Shown here piece after piece: positions 1 to 10,566 of a stretch of 64,000 nucleotides of DNA (the stretch's first letter is position 1; each line of letters opens with the position of its first letter). Below the pieces are notes generated by a model, which worked only from the letters and a program-made list of their open reading frames with translations, made no database searches and was not told where the DNA came from. The position numbers and the translations under genes are program-made. The DNA is from Burkholderiales bacterium. GTDB lineage: Bacteria > Pseudomonadota > Gammaproteobacteria > Burkholderiales > Burkholderiaceae_E. The stretch is taken from the NCBI GenBank assembly GCA_026399875.1, contig JAPLQF010000025.1:186001-250000 (forward strand), read 5' to 3'.

Positions 1-1
1 C

Positions 2-1348
2 ACCAACGAGATTCGCGCCTTCATCGAGCGCGGTGCGGGCGTGGCGTCCGAGTCGCCTGCCCAGGTGGCGATCGTTGAAGTCGGTGGTACGGTCGGTGAC
101 ATCGAGTCATTGCCTTTTCTGGAGGCCGCGCGCCAGATGAGTCTGAAGCTCGGTCGCGGCAACGTCTGCTTTGTGCATCTGACGCTGGTGCCCTTCATTG
201 CCTCGGCGGGTGAACTGAAAACCAAGCCGACCCAGCATTCGGTGCAGAAGCTGCGCGAGATCGGGATTCAGGCGGATCTGCTTCTTTGCCGTGCCGATCG
301 GCGGATTCCCGACGATGAGCGCGACAAGATTTCGCTCTTCTCGAATGTCGCACTCGATTCGGTCATCTCAGTCTGGGATTCCGATTCGATCTACAAGATT
401 CCGCGCATGCTGCATGAGCAGGGTGTCGACGATCTGCTTTGCGAGGCGCTTCGTATCGAGGCTCGGCCTGCCGACCTGTCGGTCTGGGATCGTCTGGTCT
501 ATCGGCAGGAGCATCCGCATCGCTCGGTGCGAATTGCGATGGTCGGCAAGTACGTCGATCTCACCGAATCCTACAAGTCGCTGACCGAGGCACTCACCCA
601 TGCCGGTATTCATACCGACTCTCGGGTCGAGATCGAATACATTGATTCCGAGCAGATCGAATCCGATGGCTGTTCGACGCTCGCCGGTTTCGATGCCATC
701 CTGGTGCCGGGCGGTTTCGGCAAGCGGGGTGTCGAGGGCAAGATCCAGGCGATCCGCTATGCCCGCGAGCATCAGGTGCCTTACCTTGGCATCTGTCTGG
801 GCATGCAGCTGGCGGTCATCGAATACGCCCGCCATGTCTGTCAACTCGAGGGCGCCAACAGCACCGAGTTCGATCCTCAGTCGCCGCATCCGGTAGTGGG
901 ACTGATCACCGAGTGGCTCGATCGCGAGGGCCGACTCGAAAAGCGCGACGCCGACTCTGATCTGGGCGGCACCATGCGCCTGGGCGCGCAGCGCTGCCCG
1001 GTCACCGCAGGCACGCTTGCTGCCTCGATCTACGGTGAGTCAGTCAACGAGCGTCACCGCCATCGCTATGAGGTCAACAATCACTATGTCGACCAGCTCG
1101 AGCAGGCAGGCCTGCGGGTCTCGGCGCGCACGCCGACCGAAGGGCTGACCGAAATTGCCGAGCTTGCCCAGAGCGGGCCCTTGTCGCATCCCTGGTTTGT
1201 CGGCGTGCAGTTTCACCCCGAGTTCACCTCCACGCCGCGCGATGGGCATCCGCTCTTTCGGTCGTATGTCGAGGCGGCGATCGCGCATTCGGTGCGCCGG
1301 TTGTCGGTGAGCCAAGTCGGTGAACCAGCCTTGAGGCCGATGACATGA
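2..1348 (+). CDS. pyrG: CTP synthase (5' end outside window)
   Basis: Glutamine-dependent CTP synthase, which makes CTP from UTP, ATP and glutamine in the cytoplasm. The open frame runs in from the window edge, and the first residues ([10 protein letters not shown]) are already mid-protein, so the start is missing. The amidoligase domain shows [12 protein letters not shown]. The C-terminal class I glutamine amidotransferase domain shows GGFGKRG, the nucleophile elbow GICLGMQ and the C-terminal GVQFHPEF with catalytic His and Glu. The stop overlaps the kdsA start (ATGA), so the two are translationally coupled. The pyrG-kdsA-DUF1330-eno-ftsB order is typical of Burkholderiales. Confidence 0.97.
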   Translation, partial: TNEIRAFIERGAGVASESPAQVAIVEVGGTVGDIESLPFLEAARQMSLKLGRGNVCFVHLTLVPFIASAGELKTKPTQHSVQKLREIGIQADLLLCRADRRIPDDERDKISLFSNVALDSVISVWDSDSIYKIPRMLHEQGVDDLLCEALRIEARPADLSVWDRLVYRQEHPHRSVRIAMVGKYVDLTESYKSLTEALTHAGIHTDSRVEIEYIDSEQIESDGCSTLAGFDAILVPGGFGKRGVEGKIQAIRYAREHQVPYLGICLGMQLAVIEYARHVCQLEGANSTEFDPQSPHPVVGLITEWLDREGRLEKRDADSDLGGTMRLGAQRCPVTAGTLAASIYGESVNERHRHRYEVNNHYVDQLEQAGLRVSARTPTEGLTEIAELAQSGPLSHPWFVGVQFHPEFTSTPRDGHPLFRSYVEAAIAHSVRRLSVSQVGEPALRPMT

Positions 1349-2202
1349 AACTCTGTGGATTCGAAGTCGGTCTCGATCGGCCCCTCTTTCTGATCGCCGG
1401 GCCCTGCGCGATCGAGTCGCGCCAGTTGGCCATCGATACCGCGGGTGAGCTCAAGGCCATCACCGGCGCGCTCGGCGTGCCTTTCATCTACAAGTCGTCC
1501 TTCGACAAGGCCAATCGCAGTTCGGGCAAGTCGTTTCGCGGCCCGGGCATCGACGAGGGTCTGCGCATCCTCGATGATGTGCGCCGTCAGATCGGCGTGC
1601 CGGTCCTGACCGACGTCCACGACATCGATCAGATCACGCCGGTCGCGGCAGTTGTCGATGTTCTGCAGACGCCGGCTTTTTTGTGTCGCCAGACCGATTT
1701 CATTCGCGCGGTGGCAACCAGCGGCAAGCCGGCCAATATCAAGAAGGGGCAGTTTCTGGCGCCGCACGACATGAAAAATGTCGCAGACAAGGCCCGCGAG
1801 GCAGCGATCGAAGCCGGGCTCGATGGCGACTGCATCATGGTGTGCGAGCGTGGCGCCTCATTCGGCTATAACAATCTCGTCTCCGACATGCGCAGCCTGG
1901 CGATCATGCGCGAGACCGGTTGCCCGGTCGTCTTCGATGCCACGCACTCTGTGCAGTTGCCGGGCGGCCAGGGCACGTCTTCCGGCGGTCAGCGCGAATT
2001 CGTTCCGGTGCTGGCGCGCGCGGCGGTGGCAGTCGGCATCGCGGGCATCTTCATGGAAACCCATCCCGATCCGGCGCGTGCCCTGTCTGATGGCCCGAAT
2101 GCCTGGCCCCTGCCGCAGCTGGCCGAATTGCTGGCAACGCTGTGTCAGCTCGATGCCCTGGTCAAACGCCAGGGGTTTGCGGAGCTCGGTCATGGTGCCT
2201 GA
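1345..2202 (+). CDS. kdsA: 3-deoxy-8-phosphooctulonate synthase
   Basis: Condenses phosphoenolpyruvate with arabinose 5-phosphate to KDO 8-phosphate, the committed step to the inner-core sugar of lipopolysaccharide, hence a Gram-negative host. The 285-residue length is normal for KdsA. Visible signatures are AGPCAIES near the N-terminus, [12 protein letters not shown], the GPG loop, and [11 protein letters not shown] followed by the GGQREF segment. The ATG lies inside the pyrG stop (ATGA overlap). About 30 bases separate it from the next gene in the same direction, so it reads as part of a pyrG-to-ftsB operon. Confidence 0.97.
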   Translation: MKLCGFEVGLDRPLFLIAGPCAIESRQLAIDTAGELKAITGALGVPFIYKSSFDKANRSSGKSFRGPGIDEGLRILDDVRRQIGVPVLTDVHDIDQITPVAAVVDVLQTPAFLCRQTDFIRAVATSGKPANIKKGQFLAPHDMKNVADKAREAAIEAGLDGDCIMVCERGASFGYNNLVSDMRSLAIMRETGCPVVFDATHSVQLPGGQGTSSGGQREFVPVLARAAVAVGIAGIFMETHPDPARALSDGPNAWPLPQLAELLATLCQLDALVKRQGFAELGHGA

Positions 2203-2232
2203 TTCCGCCTTGTCCTTCAGAAGGGGCCTGTC

Positions 2233-3814
<1,582 letters not shown>

Positions 3815-3824
3815 GGGTCAGTCG

Positions 3825-4214
3825 ATGCGCCTCTTCACGCTTGTGCTGGTGGCCCTGCTCGGGGTGATTCAATACCCCTTGTGGCTGGGCAAGGGCGGAT
3901 GGCTGCGGGTCTGGGACCTCGATCGCCAACTGTCTGTCCAGAACAGAACGAACGAGAAGCTGGTGTCTCGCAACAGTGCGCTCGAAGGTGAGGTCTACGA
4001 CCTCAAGCAGGCGACGATCGCTATCGAGGAGCGCGCCCGTTACGAACTCGGAATGATGCGGTCCGACGAAATTTTCGTTCAGGTCTCAGAGCCGACGCAG
4101 GCCAGCCGGCCGGTTTCACCAGTGCGCCCGGCACCCGCCGCGGCAGGTGTGCCGCAGGCGGGGGTCACGACGGTCAGTGCCGTACCTGCGAGCCCGGTGC
4201 AATCGGCTCGCTGA
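3825..4214 (+). CDS. ftsB: Cell division protein FtsB
   Basis: Bitopic inner-membrane divisome protein that pairs with FtsL and FtsQ. I chose the ATG 10 bases after eno, although the frame stays open upstream inside eno. From this start a short N-terminal hydrophobic segment (LFTLVLVALLGVIQYPLW) is followed by a coiled-coil stretch rich in Leu, Asn and Glu (QLSVQNRTNEKL onward) and the FtsB-like RYELGMMRSDEIFVQ. It is 129 residues. About 30 C-terminal residues are Pro/Ala-rich and longer than in short FtsB proteins. Its 3' end overlaps the convergent hslO by 41 bases. Confidence 0.93.
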   Translation: MRLFTLVLVALLGVIQYPLWLGKGGWLRVWDLDRQLSVQNRTNEKLVSRNSALEGEVYDLKQATIAIEERARYELGMMRSDEIFVQVSEPTQASRPVSPVRPAPAAAGVPQAGVTTVSAVPASPVQSAR

Positions 4215-5169
4215 CAAACAGTTCGGCGCTGTCGACTGCATCGAAGTCATAGGGTGTGTTGCAGAAGTCGCAGCGGACTCCGACCACGCCTTTTTCGGCG
4301 ACGATGGACGCAACCTCCTCGCGCCCCAGCATCCTGAGCATGTTGGCAACTTTTTCGCGCGAGCAGGTGCAGCCAAAACGCGGCGTCCGCGAATCGAAGG
4401 CATGCAGACGCTCCTGCCAGAACAAGCGGTGCAGGATCGACTGCCCCGACAGTGCCAGCATTTCATCCCGACTGAGAGTCTGTGCCAGTTTCTGCATCCG
4501 ATTCCAGCCGTCGGTATCGCTTTCGGTTGTGACGACCCCCGATGACGCGGACGGCCCGGCAGGCGAGGCCACCTGCGACGGTGAGAAGGACTTGCCGCCC
4601 TCCTCGGGCAGGCGTTGAAGCAGCAGCCCTGTTGCCCGGGAGTCATCGGCGGCAAGCCAGAGCCGCGTGGGAACCTGCTCCGAGCGCGCCATATAGCGTT
4701 CGAGCACTTCTGCCACGCTGTCGCCTTCGAAGGGCACGATGCCCTGATAGGGCTGGCGGTTTGGCGAACTCGATCGCGGGTCGAGCGTGACCACGAATCG
4801 GCCTCGTCCGTTGGCATTGACCAGCGTCGTGAGGTCGGCGTCTTCGGGGCAGAGCTGCCCTTCACGCAGTTTGGCAGTCGCCCGAAAACTCCCGTCGGCC
4901 TCGCATTCGACCACCAGCAGGGCGACCGGCCCGTCGCCGTGAATCTGCAGGATCAGGGCACCATCGAATTTGAGCGTGGCTGACAGCAGCAGACCGGCTG
5001 CGCACAACTCACCGAGACGGTCACGAACCGATCGCGGAAACGCATGCCGGCCGGCGATCTCGCGCCAGGCCGCATCCAGTGACACGAACTCTCCGCGTAC
5101 CGGCGCGCCTTGCAGCATGAAGCGCTGCAGGCAGTCGTGTTCCGGCGACGGTGCGCCGGCTTCGCTCAT
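4174..5169 (-). CDS. hslO: Redox-regulated chaperone Hsp33
   Basis: Cytosolic holdase activated by oxidative unfolding. It is 331 residues, slightly longer than the usual 290 or so. The N-terminal fold has the segment LIVE-like LLVVECEADGSFRATAK and IVPFEGDSVAEVLERYM. The C-terminal redox switch has all four zinc cysteines: CTC in GCTCSREKV and CDFC in VRCDFCNTPY. The start (5169) overlaps the stop of the upstream carbonic-anhydrase-like gene in an ATGA junction, so the two form a small operon. The 3' end overlaps ftsB on the opposite strand. Confidence 0.95.
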   Translation of the reverse strand: MSEAGAPSPEHDCLQRFMLQGAPVRGEFVSLDAAWREIAGRHAFPRSVRDRLGELCAAGLLLSATLKFDGALILQIHGDGPVALLVVECEADGSFRATAKLREGQLCPEDADLTTLVNANGRGRFVVTLDPRSSSPNRQPYQGIVPFEGDSVAEVLERYMARSEQVPTRLWLAADDSRATGLLLQRLPEEGGKSFSPSQVASPAGPSASSGVVTTESDTDGWNRMQKLAQTLSRDEMLALSGQSILHRLFWQERLHAFDSRTPRFGCTCSREKVANMLRMLGREEVASIVAEKGVVGVRCDFCNTPYDFDAVDSAELFVSEPIAPGSQVRH

Positions 5170-5693
5170 TCGTCGATCCGCTTCAGTTCGGCATTGAACT
5201 GCGCGCCTTTCGCGATATAGCTGTCAACGCCTGCCCGGATTCGCGCTACATCTGCGTCGGTGAGCTCGCGAACCACCTTGCCTGGGGCACCCATGACAAC
5301 GCTGCGGTCGGGGATGACCTTGCCCTCGGGAATGAGCGCGCCCGCACCGATCAGACACTCACGGCCGATTTTTGCGCCATTGAGCACGATTGCCTGGATG
5401 CCGATCAGGCTGCCGTCGCCGATCGAGCAGCCGTGCAGCATGGCCTGATGGCCGACCGTCACATATTGGCCGATGGTCAGCGGTTGGCCGACATCGGTAT
5501 GCAGCACCGCATTTTCCTGGACATTGCTGCCGGTGCCGATGATGATCGGGTCGTTGTCGCCGCGCAGCACCGCGCCGAACCAGATGCTGACGTTATCGGC
5601 GAGCTCGACACCACCGAGGACATGCGCGCCAGGCGCGACCCAGGCGCTCGGTGCGATTTTCGGGACACGTTTTTCGATCGAGTAAATGGCCAT
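5166..5693 (-). CDS. Gamma carbonic anhydrase family protein
   Basis: Left-handed beta-helix (hexapeptide repeat) protein of the YrdA/PaaY gamma-carbonic-anhydrase-like group, 175 residues. It opens with MAIYSIEKRVPKIAPSAWVAPGAHVLGG. The conserved FGAVLRGDNDPI and the metal-ligand histidines in ENAVLHTD and GHQAMLHGCSIGD are present, so zinc or iron binding is plausible. Carbonic anhydrase activity is not proven for most of the subfamily. It is translationally coupled to hslO downstream by an ATGA overlap. A role in bicarbonate supply or in acyltransfer cannot be separated from sequence alone. Confidence 0.92.
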   Translation of the reverse strand: MAIYSIEKRVPKIAPSAWVAPGAHVLGGVELADNVSIWFGAVLRGDNDPIIIGTGSNVQENAVLHTDVGQPLTIGQYVTVGHQAMLHGCSIGDGSLIGIQAIVLNGAKIGRECLIGAGALIPEGKVIPDRSVVMGAPGKVVRELTDADVARIRAGVDSYIAKGAQFNAELKRIDE

Positions 5694-5825
5694 CTTGATC
5701 CCTGTAGACTGGAAAGAGGCGCCCGCTGCGCCACACGGCAGTGTACCGCCGCAGGCCTGCGGTCTGCCCTCGGCACCTGCCTTGCCGGCGTAAACCGACC
5801 GACCTTGACATGAGACCTGACGCGA

Positions 5826-6704
5826 ATGCCGGCCCTACCGTCGCATCCCGACCCGAAACCCGATGAACACCCGGCTGGCGGCTCAAGGTCGCAGTGCCTT
5901 GTGCAGGACGAGCCATGCACAGAACTGCGCGCCGCGGCTCATCGTGCCTGGTGCCTGACCGACCCGAATGCCAAGGCACAGGCTGCGCTGGCAATCGGCG
6001 AGCAGATCGCGTCGGCGTCCCCGCTGATCGATGCCGCACGCGCTTTCCATGACGATCTGCGCCCAGGTCGGCCGGCGCTGCCCCGATTGGTTCATCCCCG
6101 CGATGTGCCAAATCGCGGAGCCGGCACGCCGGCGGGGCGGGTGGCACTCCTTCACGCCATCGCGCATATCGAATTCAATGCGATCGACCTAGCGCTTGAC
6201 GCGGTGTGGCGATTCGCAGGCATGCCAGCCGACTGGTATCTCGACTGGGCGTCGGTTGCCAGCGAGGAGGCGAAGCATTTCAGCCTGCTCGCCGAGGAAC
6301 TCGGCCGCCGTGGTCATGGCTATGGCGATTTCGATGCCCATGACGGTCTTTGGGAAATGGCCATGAAAACCCGCGATGACCCCTTGCCCCGCATGGCACT
6401 GGTGCCGCGGCTGATGGAGGCGCGCGGTCTGGACGTCACCCCGGTCATCCGGCGCAAGCTCGAGCAGGCGGGTGATGCGCAGGCTTGCGCGATTCTGGAT
6501 GTCATCCTGCGCGATGAGGTGGGGCATGTGGCCATCGGCAACCACTGGTATGCGGTATTGTGCCGGCGCGAGGGGCTCGAGCCAGAGGCCGACTGGGATG
6601 GGCTGGCCAGGCGCTACGGCGCGTCGGCTCCGAAGGCGCCTTTCAATGTCGAAGCCAGACTGCGAGCCGGGTTCACCGAAGCGGAATTGACTCGCTGGCA
6701 GTAG
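5826..6704 (+). CDS. DUF455 ferritin-like protein
   Basis: Four-helix ferritin-like protein of the DUF455 family, 292 residues. The di-metal pattern is visible: HIEFNAIDLALDA, then ASEEAKHFSLLAEEL, and near the end RDEVGHVAIGNHWY. These supply the Glu/His set expected for a diiron centre. No reaction is established for the family. The listed ATG is the first in frame, but the first 20 or so residues are Pro/Ser-rich and not family-like. A GTG at 5901 just before the conserved ELRAAAHRAWCLTDP segment is an alternative start. It is transcribed divergently from the carbonic-anhydrase-like gene. Confidence 0.9.
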   Translation: MPALPSHPDPKPDEHPAGGSRSQCLVQDEPCTELRAAAHRAWCLTDPNAKAQAALAIGEQIASASPLIDAARAFHDDLRPGRPALPRLVHPRDVPNRGAGTPAGRVALLHAIAHIEFNAIDLALDAVWRFAGMPADWYLDWASVASEEAKHFSLLAEELGRRGHGYGDFDAHDGLWEMAMKTRDDPLPRMALVPRLMEARGLDVTPVIRRKLEQAGDAQACAILDVILRDEVGHVAIGNHWYAVLCRREGLEPEADWDGLARRYGASAPKAPFNVEARLRAGFTEAELTRWQ

Positions 6705-6826
6705 CGTCAAGGCGCTTGCAGGCCTCGCCGACACACCGCTGTAGCCTGTGCTGCCCGGGAGTGCCATCTGTCGGCCTCAATGTCGACGTTATCCCCTGCA
6801 ACAACGTGGCGCTCAACCCGTCCTCG

Positions 6827-6832
6827 TATAAT
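6827..6832 (+). promoter_or_regulatory. Putative -10 box for the hydrolase gene
   Basis: A perfect TATAAT lies 24 bases before the ATG at 6856, in the 150-base gap after the DUF455 gene. No good -35 element is visible 16-18 bases upstream. The position is right for initiation about 15 bases before the start codon. Confidence 0.5.
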
Positions 6833-6855
6833 CAGAGGGTTAACGACCCGTTCAG

Positions 6856-7743
6856 ATGACATCGATCTACCGCCCCCGTCGCATTGCCCAATCGCTCTTC
6901 ATCGAGGCGCGCGGTTTGCGCCATCACCTGCGCTGCTGGGGTGAGCCCGATGCGCCGCTGCTGGTGATGGTGCATGGCTGGATGGACATCTCGGCGTCCT
7001 TCCAGTTTGTCGTCGACTGTTTTTCCCGCGACTACCGCGTGATCGCGCCCGACTGGCGAGGGTTCGGGCTGAGCTCGCGCCCGCAGGCCGACTGCTACTG
7101 GTATCCCGACTACCTGGCCGATCTTGACGCGCTGCTCGACGCGCTGCTGCCTGGGCGCAAGATCGACCTGGTCGGACACAGCATGGGCGGCAGCATTGCG
7201 ATGCAATACGCCGGCGTGAGACCCGAACGCATCCGCCGGCTGATCAATCTCGAGGGGCTCGGAATGGCTAAAAGCCAACCGGGCGAGGCGCCGGGCCGCA
7301 TGCGCGAATGGCTCGACGAATTGCGCAAGGGCTCGCGCTTGCGCGACTATGCGTCGCAGGAAGAGGTCGCGCAGCGGCTGGTCAAGACCAACCACAGGCT
7401 GCCGATCGACAAGGCCCGATGGCTGTCCGAGCTCTGGTCCGAGCGCACCCCCGATGGCCGCTATGCATTGCTGGGCGACCCGGCACACAAGGTCTCCAAC
7501 CCCTCTCCCTACCGGGTTGATGAAGTGGTGGCCACCTGGCGTGAAATCACCGCGCCGGTGCTGCTGGTCAATGCTGCCGACGACGGTTCGCGGCTGCGCC
7601 TGATCCGATCCCGCGAATTCGGCGAGCGTCTGATGGCTATCCGTGACTTGCGCCAGATGCAAGTGGAGGATGCCGGGCATATGCTTCACCACGACCAGCC
7701 CGAAAAGGTCGCCTCACTGATCGAGGAGTTCATGCATGGCTGA
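6856..7743 (+). CDS. Alpha/beta hydrolase
   Basis: Single-domain alpha/beta hydrolase of 295 residues. The oxyanion-loop motif VHGWMD, the nucleophile elbow GHSMGG (Ser in DLVGHSMGGSIAMQ), an acidic residue region after LLVNAADDGS and the C-terminal catalytic His in DAGHMLHHD give a complete triad. The substrate is not predictable; esterase or epoxide-hydrolase-like chemistry fits. Its end overlaps the start of the PHP-domain gene by 8 bases. With the next two genes it forms a tightly packed, coupled set, an arrangement I recall from Burkholderiales upstream of trpS. Confidence 0.93.
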   Translation: MTSIYRPRRIAQSLFIEARGLRHHLRCWGEPDAPLLVMVHGWMDISASFQFVVDCFSRDYRVIAPDWRGFGLSSRPQADCYWYPDYLADLDALLDALLPGRKIDLVGHSMGGSIAMQYAGVRPERIRRLINLEGLGMAKSQPGEAPGRMREWLDELRKGSRLRDYASQEEVAQRLVKTNHRLPIDKARWLSELWSERTPDGRYALLGDPAHKVSNPSPYRVDEVVATWREITAPVLLVNAADDGSRLRLIRSREFGERLMAIRDLRQMQVEDAGHMLHHDQPEKVASLIEEFMHG

Positions 7744-8620
7744 ATCCCATACCGCCGCTCACCGGATCAACGCCGATCTGCATTGCCATTCGGTGGTGTC
7801 CGACGGCACGCTGACGCCGGTCGAAGTGGTCGAGCGAGCCGCTCGAAACGGTGTCGAGATCCTGGCACTGACCGATCACGATGAGCTCGGCGGGTTGGCT
7901 GCGGCGCAGGGCAGGGCGCGTGAACTCGGGATGCAGTTCGTGCCCGGCGTCGAAGTCTCGGTGACCTGGTCCGATGAGACCATCCATATCGTCGGCCTGC
8001 GTCTCGATTATCTCAACCCGACCTTGGCCGACGGCCTCTACAAGACCCGCAATGGCCGCGATGCCAGAGCGCTCGAGATCGCCGCGAGTCTGGCCAGCGC
8101 CGGGATTCCCGATGCCTACGAGGGCGCGCTTGGTTTTGCGGGTAATCCTGAATTGATTTCGCGCAGCCATTTCGCGCGCTACATCGTCGAGACCGGCGTG
8201 TGCCAGACGGTGCAGGAGGTCTTTCAGCGCTACCTGATCGAGGGCAAGCCGGGCTATGTGCCGCATCGTTGGGCAAAGCTCGGTGATGCGGTCGCCTGGA
8301 TCCGCTCGGCCGGCGGCACCGCGGTCATGGCCCATCCCGGACGCTACAAACTGTCTGATCTGTGCATGGACCAGATGATCCGCGAGTTCTGCGATGCCGG
8401 CGGTGCGGCGATCGAAGTGGTCAGCGGCAGCCATACGCCCAACCAGTATGCCGAGTTTGCGACGACCGCCCAGCGCTTTGGCCTGATGGCGTCGCGCGGC
8501 TCGGATTTTCATGGCCCGGGCGAAAGTCGACACGACCTCGGTTCGATGCCCCCGCTTCCCAAGGCGCTGCGACCGGTCTGGCACGACTGGCCTGAGGCGT
8601 CGGCCCTGGAAGCCCGTTGA
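7736..8620 (+). CDS. rnm: PHP-domain nuclease/phosphatase (RNase AM / YciV type)
   Basis: PHP-superfamily metalloenzyme of 294 residues. It has the N-terminal DLHCHSVVSDG, the TDHDELGG motif, an AHPGRY motif near residue 200 and the C-terminal SRGSDFHGPG. These are the metal-binding histidines and aspartates of the YciV/TrpH family. Family members were described as 3',5'-nucleotide phosphatases and later as the 5'-3' exonuclease RNase AM that matures rRNA 5' ends. Which activity dominates here is inference. It overlaps the hydrolase upstream, and the Sua5-like gene downstream begins inside its stop codon. Confidence 0.9.
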   Translation: MAESHTAAHRINADLHCHSVVSDGTLTPVEVVERAARNGVEILALTDHDELGGLAAAQGRARELGMQFVPGVEVSVTWSDETIHIVGLRLDYLNPTLADGLYKTRNGRDARALEIAASLASAGIPDAYEGALGFAGNPELISRSHFARYIVETGVCQTVQEVFQRYLIEGKPGYVPHRWAKLGDAVAWIRSAGGTAVMAHPGRYKLSDLCMDQMIREFCDAGGAAIEVVSGSHTPNQYAEFATTAQRFGLMASRGSDFHGPGESRHDLGSMPPLPKALRPVWHDWPEASALEAR

Positions 8621-9237
8621 GCCAGCTCTTCGAGCTTCATCCCACGCATCCGCAAAAGCGGCTGATCGATCAGGCTGCGGCGATTCTCGCCCGTGGCGGT
8701 CTGGTGGTGCTGCCTACCGATGCCTGTTATGTGCTGGCCTGTCAGCTTGACGACAAATCCGCGGTCGACCGGCTGCGCGCCCTGCGCGGTATCGACGACC
8801 GGCATCTGCTGACGCTGATGTGCAGCGACCTCAAGGCGCTCTCGACCTATGCCAAGGTCGACAACTGGCAGTTTCGCTTTCTGCGCGACTGGACGCCGGG
8901 TGCCTATACCTTCATTCTGCCGGCCACCAAGGAGGTGCCGCGCCGGCTCTGGCATCCCTCGCGCAAGACCGTCGGCCTGCGGGTCCCCGACCATCCGGTG
9001 GTGACCGAGTTGCTGGCAGCTCACGGCCATCCGGTACTGACCTCCAGCCTCATCCTGTCCGGCCAGACCGAGCCGCTCACCGATGCGCATGAGGCCGTCG
9101 CCCAGATCGGCAAGCGCGTCGATCTGGTCATCGATGCCGGAGCTCAGGGCCTTGAGCCCACCACCGTGATCGATCTGACCGGTGAGACGCCCGAGATCGT
9201 TCGTGTGGGCCGTGGTCCGGTCGATCGCATGGGCTGA
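8617..9237 (+). CDS. Sua5/YciO/YrdC-family protein
   Basis: A 206-residue YrdC-fold protein related to threonylcarbamoyl-AMP synthase. Visible features are GGLVVLPTDACYVLACQ and the RLRALRGIDDRHLLTLM region, with TPGAYTFILPATKEVP and VGLRVPDHPV. The pattern and length suggest the YciO branch rather than TsaC or Sua5 proper, so the tRNA t6A role is uncertain. The start is a TTG that forms a TTGA overlap with the PHP gene stop, implying translational coupling. No ATG is available near the conserved N-terminus. It is followed by trpS 44 bases on. Confidence 0.88.
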   Translation: MSQLFELHPTHPQKRLIDQAAAILARGGLVVLPTDACYVLACQLDDKSAVDRLRALRGIDDRHLLTLMCSDLKALSTYAKVDNWQFRFLRDWTPGAYTFILPATKEVPRRLWHPSRKTVGLRVPDHPVVTELLAAHGHPVLTSSLILSGQTEPLTDAHEAVAQIGKRVDLVIDAGAQGLEPTTVIDLTGETPEIVRVGRGPVDRMG

Positions 9238-9281
9238 GGCCCAGGACGCCTTTGCCGGTGCCGCTGATACACTCGGCACCC

Positions 9282-10484
9282 ATGACTATCGAACGCGTCC
9301 TCTCCGGCATGCGCCCTACCGGCGCCCTGCATCTCGGTCACTATCACGGTGCGCTCAAGAACTGGGTTCGCCTGCAGGAAGACAAGACCTGCTTCTTCTT
9401 CGTGGCCGACTGGCATGCGCTGACGACCCACTACCAGTCGCCCGAGGTCATCCAGGCCAATATCTGGGACATGGTCATCGACTGGCTGGCGGCCGGCATC
9501 GATCCGGCCAAATCGGTGCTCTTCATCCAGTCGCTGGTACCCGAGCATGCCGAGTTGCATCTGCTGCTGTCGATGTCGACACCGCTTGGCTGGCTCGAGC
9601 GCGTGCCGACCTACAAGGACCAGCAGGAAAAGCTCGCCGACCGAGACCTCACGACCTATGGTTTTCTGGGTTATCCGCTGCTGCAGGCCGCCGACATCCT
9701 GATCTATCGCGCTGCCTGGGTGCCGGTCGGCGAAGATCAGGTGCCTCATATCGAGCTGACCCGCGAACTGGCGCGCCGATTCAACAACCTGTTCGGCAGC
9801 GATCCCGATTTCGAGGCGAAAGCGCTGGCGGCGATTCGCCGTCTGGGCAACAAGCGCGGCACCATCTATACCGATCTGCGCACGCGCTTTCAGCAGCAGG
9901 GCGATGCCCAGGCACTCGAGCAGGCGCGCACCCTGATCGAAGGCACGCAAAGCCTGTCCAGCGAAGAGCGTGAGCGCCTGCTCGGCTACATCGCCGGGAC
10001 GCGCCGTCAGATCCTCACCGAACCTCAGGCGCTGCTCACAGAGGCCTCGCGTCTGCCGGGTCTCGACGGGCAGAAGATGTCCAAGAGCTACGGCAACGCG
10101 ATCGCGATGCGCGAAGACCCGGCCTCGGTCACGAAAAAGATTCGCACCATGCCGACCGATCCGGCCCGGGTACGACGCACCGACCCGGGCGAGCCCGATC
10201 GCTGCCCGGTCTGGCAACTGCATCAGGTCTATTCCAGCGCGACGCAGCGCGACTGGGTGCAGGCGGGCTGCCGCAGCGCCGGGATCGGTTGCCTCGAATG
10301 CAAGCAGCCGGTGATTGATGCGGTGATCGCCGAGCAGCAGGTGTTCTTCGAGCGGGCGCAGCCCTATCTCGATGACCCGGCCCGTCTGAAAGCGATCGTT
10401 GCAGACGGTTGCGACAGAGCGCGGGCGGTTGCGCAGGAAACCATGCGCGAGGTCCGCGAGGTGATGGGGCTGTCCTACAGCTGA
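9282..10484 (+). CDS. trpS: Tryptophanyl-tRNA synthetase
   Basis: Charges tRNA-Trp, class I synthetase, 400 residues from the chosen ATG at 9282 (MTIERVLSGMRPTG). An upstream in-frame start would add 10 unlike residues. The HIGH-type motif is LHLGHYHGAL and the KMSKS motif is GQKMSKSYGNA. GEDQVPHIELTRELA is also seen. It is longer than the 330 residues of E. coli TrpS: an insertion around residues 190-270 and a Cys-bearing segment (GCRSAGIGCLECK) match the longer form seen in betaproteobacteria. The convergent GGDEF-EAL gene ends 82 bases away. Confidence 0.96.
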   Translation: MTIERVLSGMRPTGALHLGHYHGALKNWVRLQEDKTCFFFVADWHALTTHYQSPEVIQANIWDMVIDWLAAGIDPAKSVLFIQSLVPEHAELHLLLSMSTPLGWLERVPTYKDQQEKLADRDLTTYGFLGYPLLQAADILIYRAAWVPVGEDQVPHIELTRELARRFNNLFGSDPDFEAKALAAIRRLGNKRGTIYTDLRTRFQQQGDAQALEQARTLIEGTQSLSSEERERLLGYIAGTRRQILTEPQALLTEASRLPGLDGQKMSKSYGNAIAMREDPASVTKKIRTMPTDPARVRRTDPGEPDRCPVWQLHQVYSSATQRDWVQAGCRSAGIGCLECKQPVIDAVIAEQQVFFERAQPYLDDPARLKAIVADGCDRARAVAQETMREVREVMGLSYS

Positions 10485-10566
10485 CCGTCCGAGGCCAGGT
10501 TGTGGTGGCCGCTCTGTTCCTCACGCCCGCTAGCCCGACTGGTGCTGCAGGCCTTGCCACACCGGT

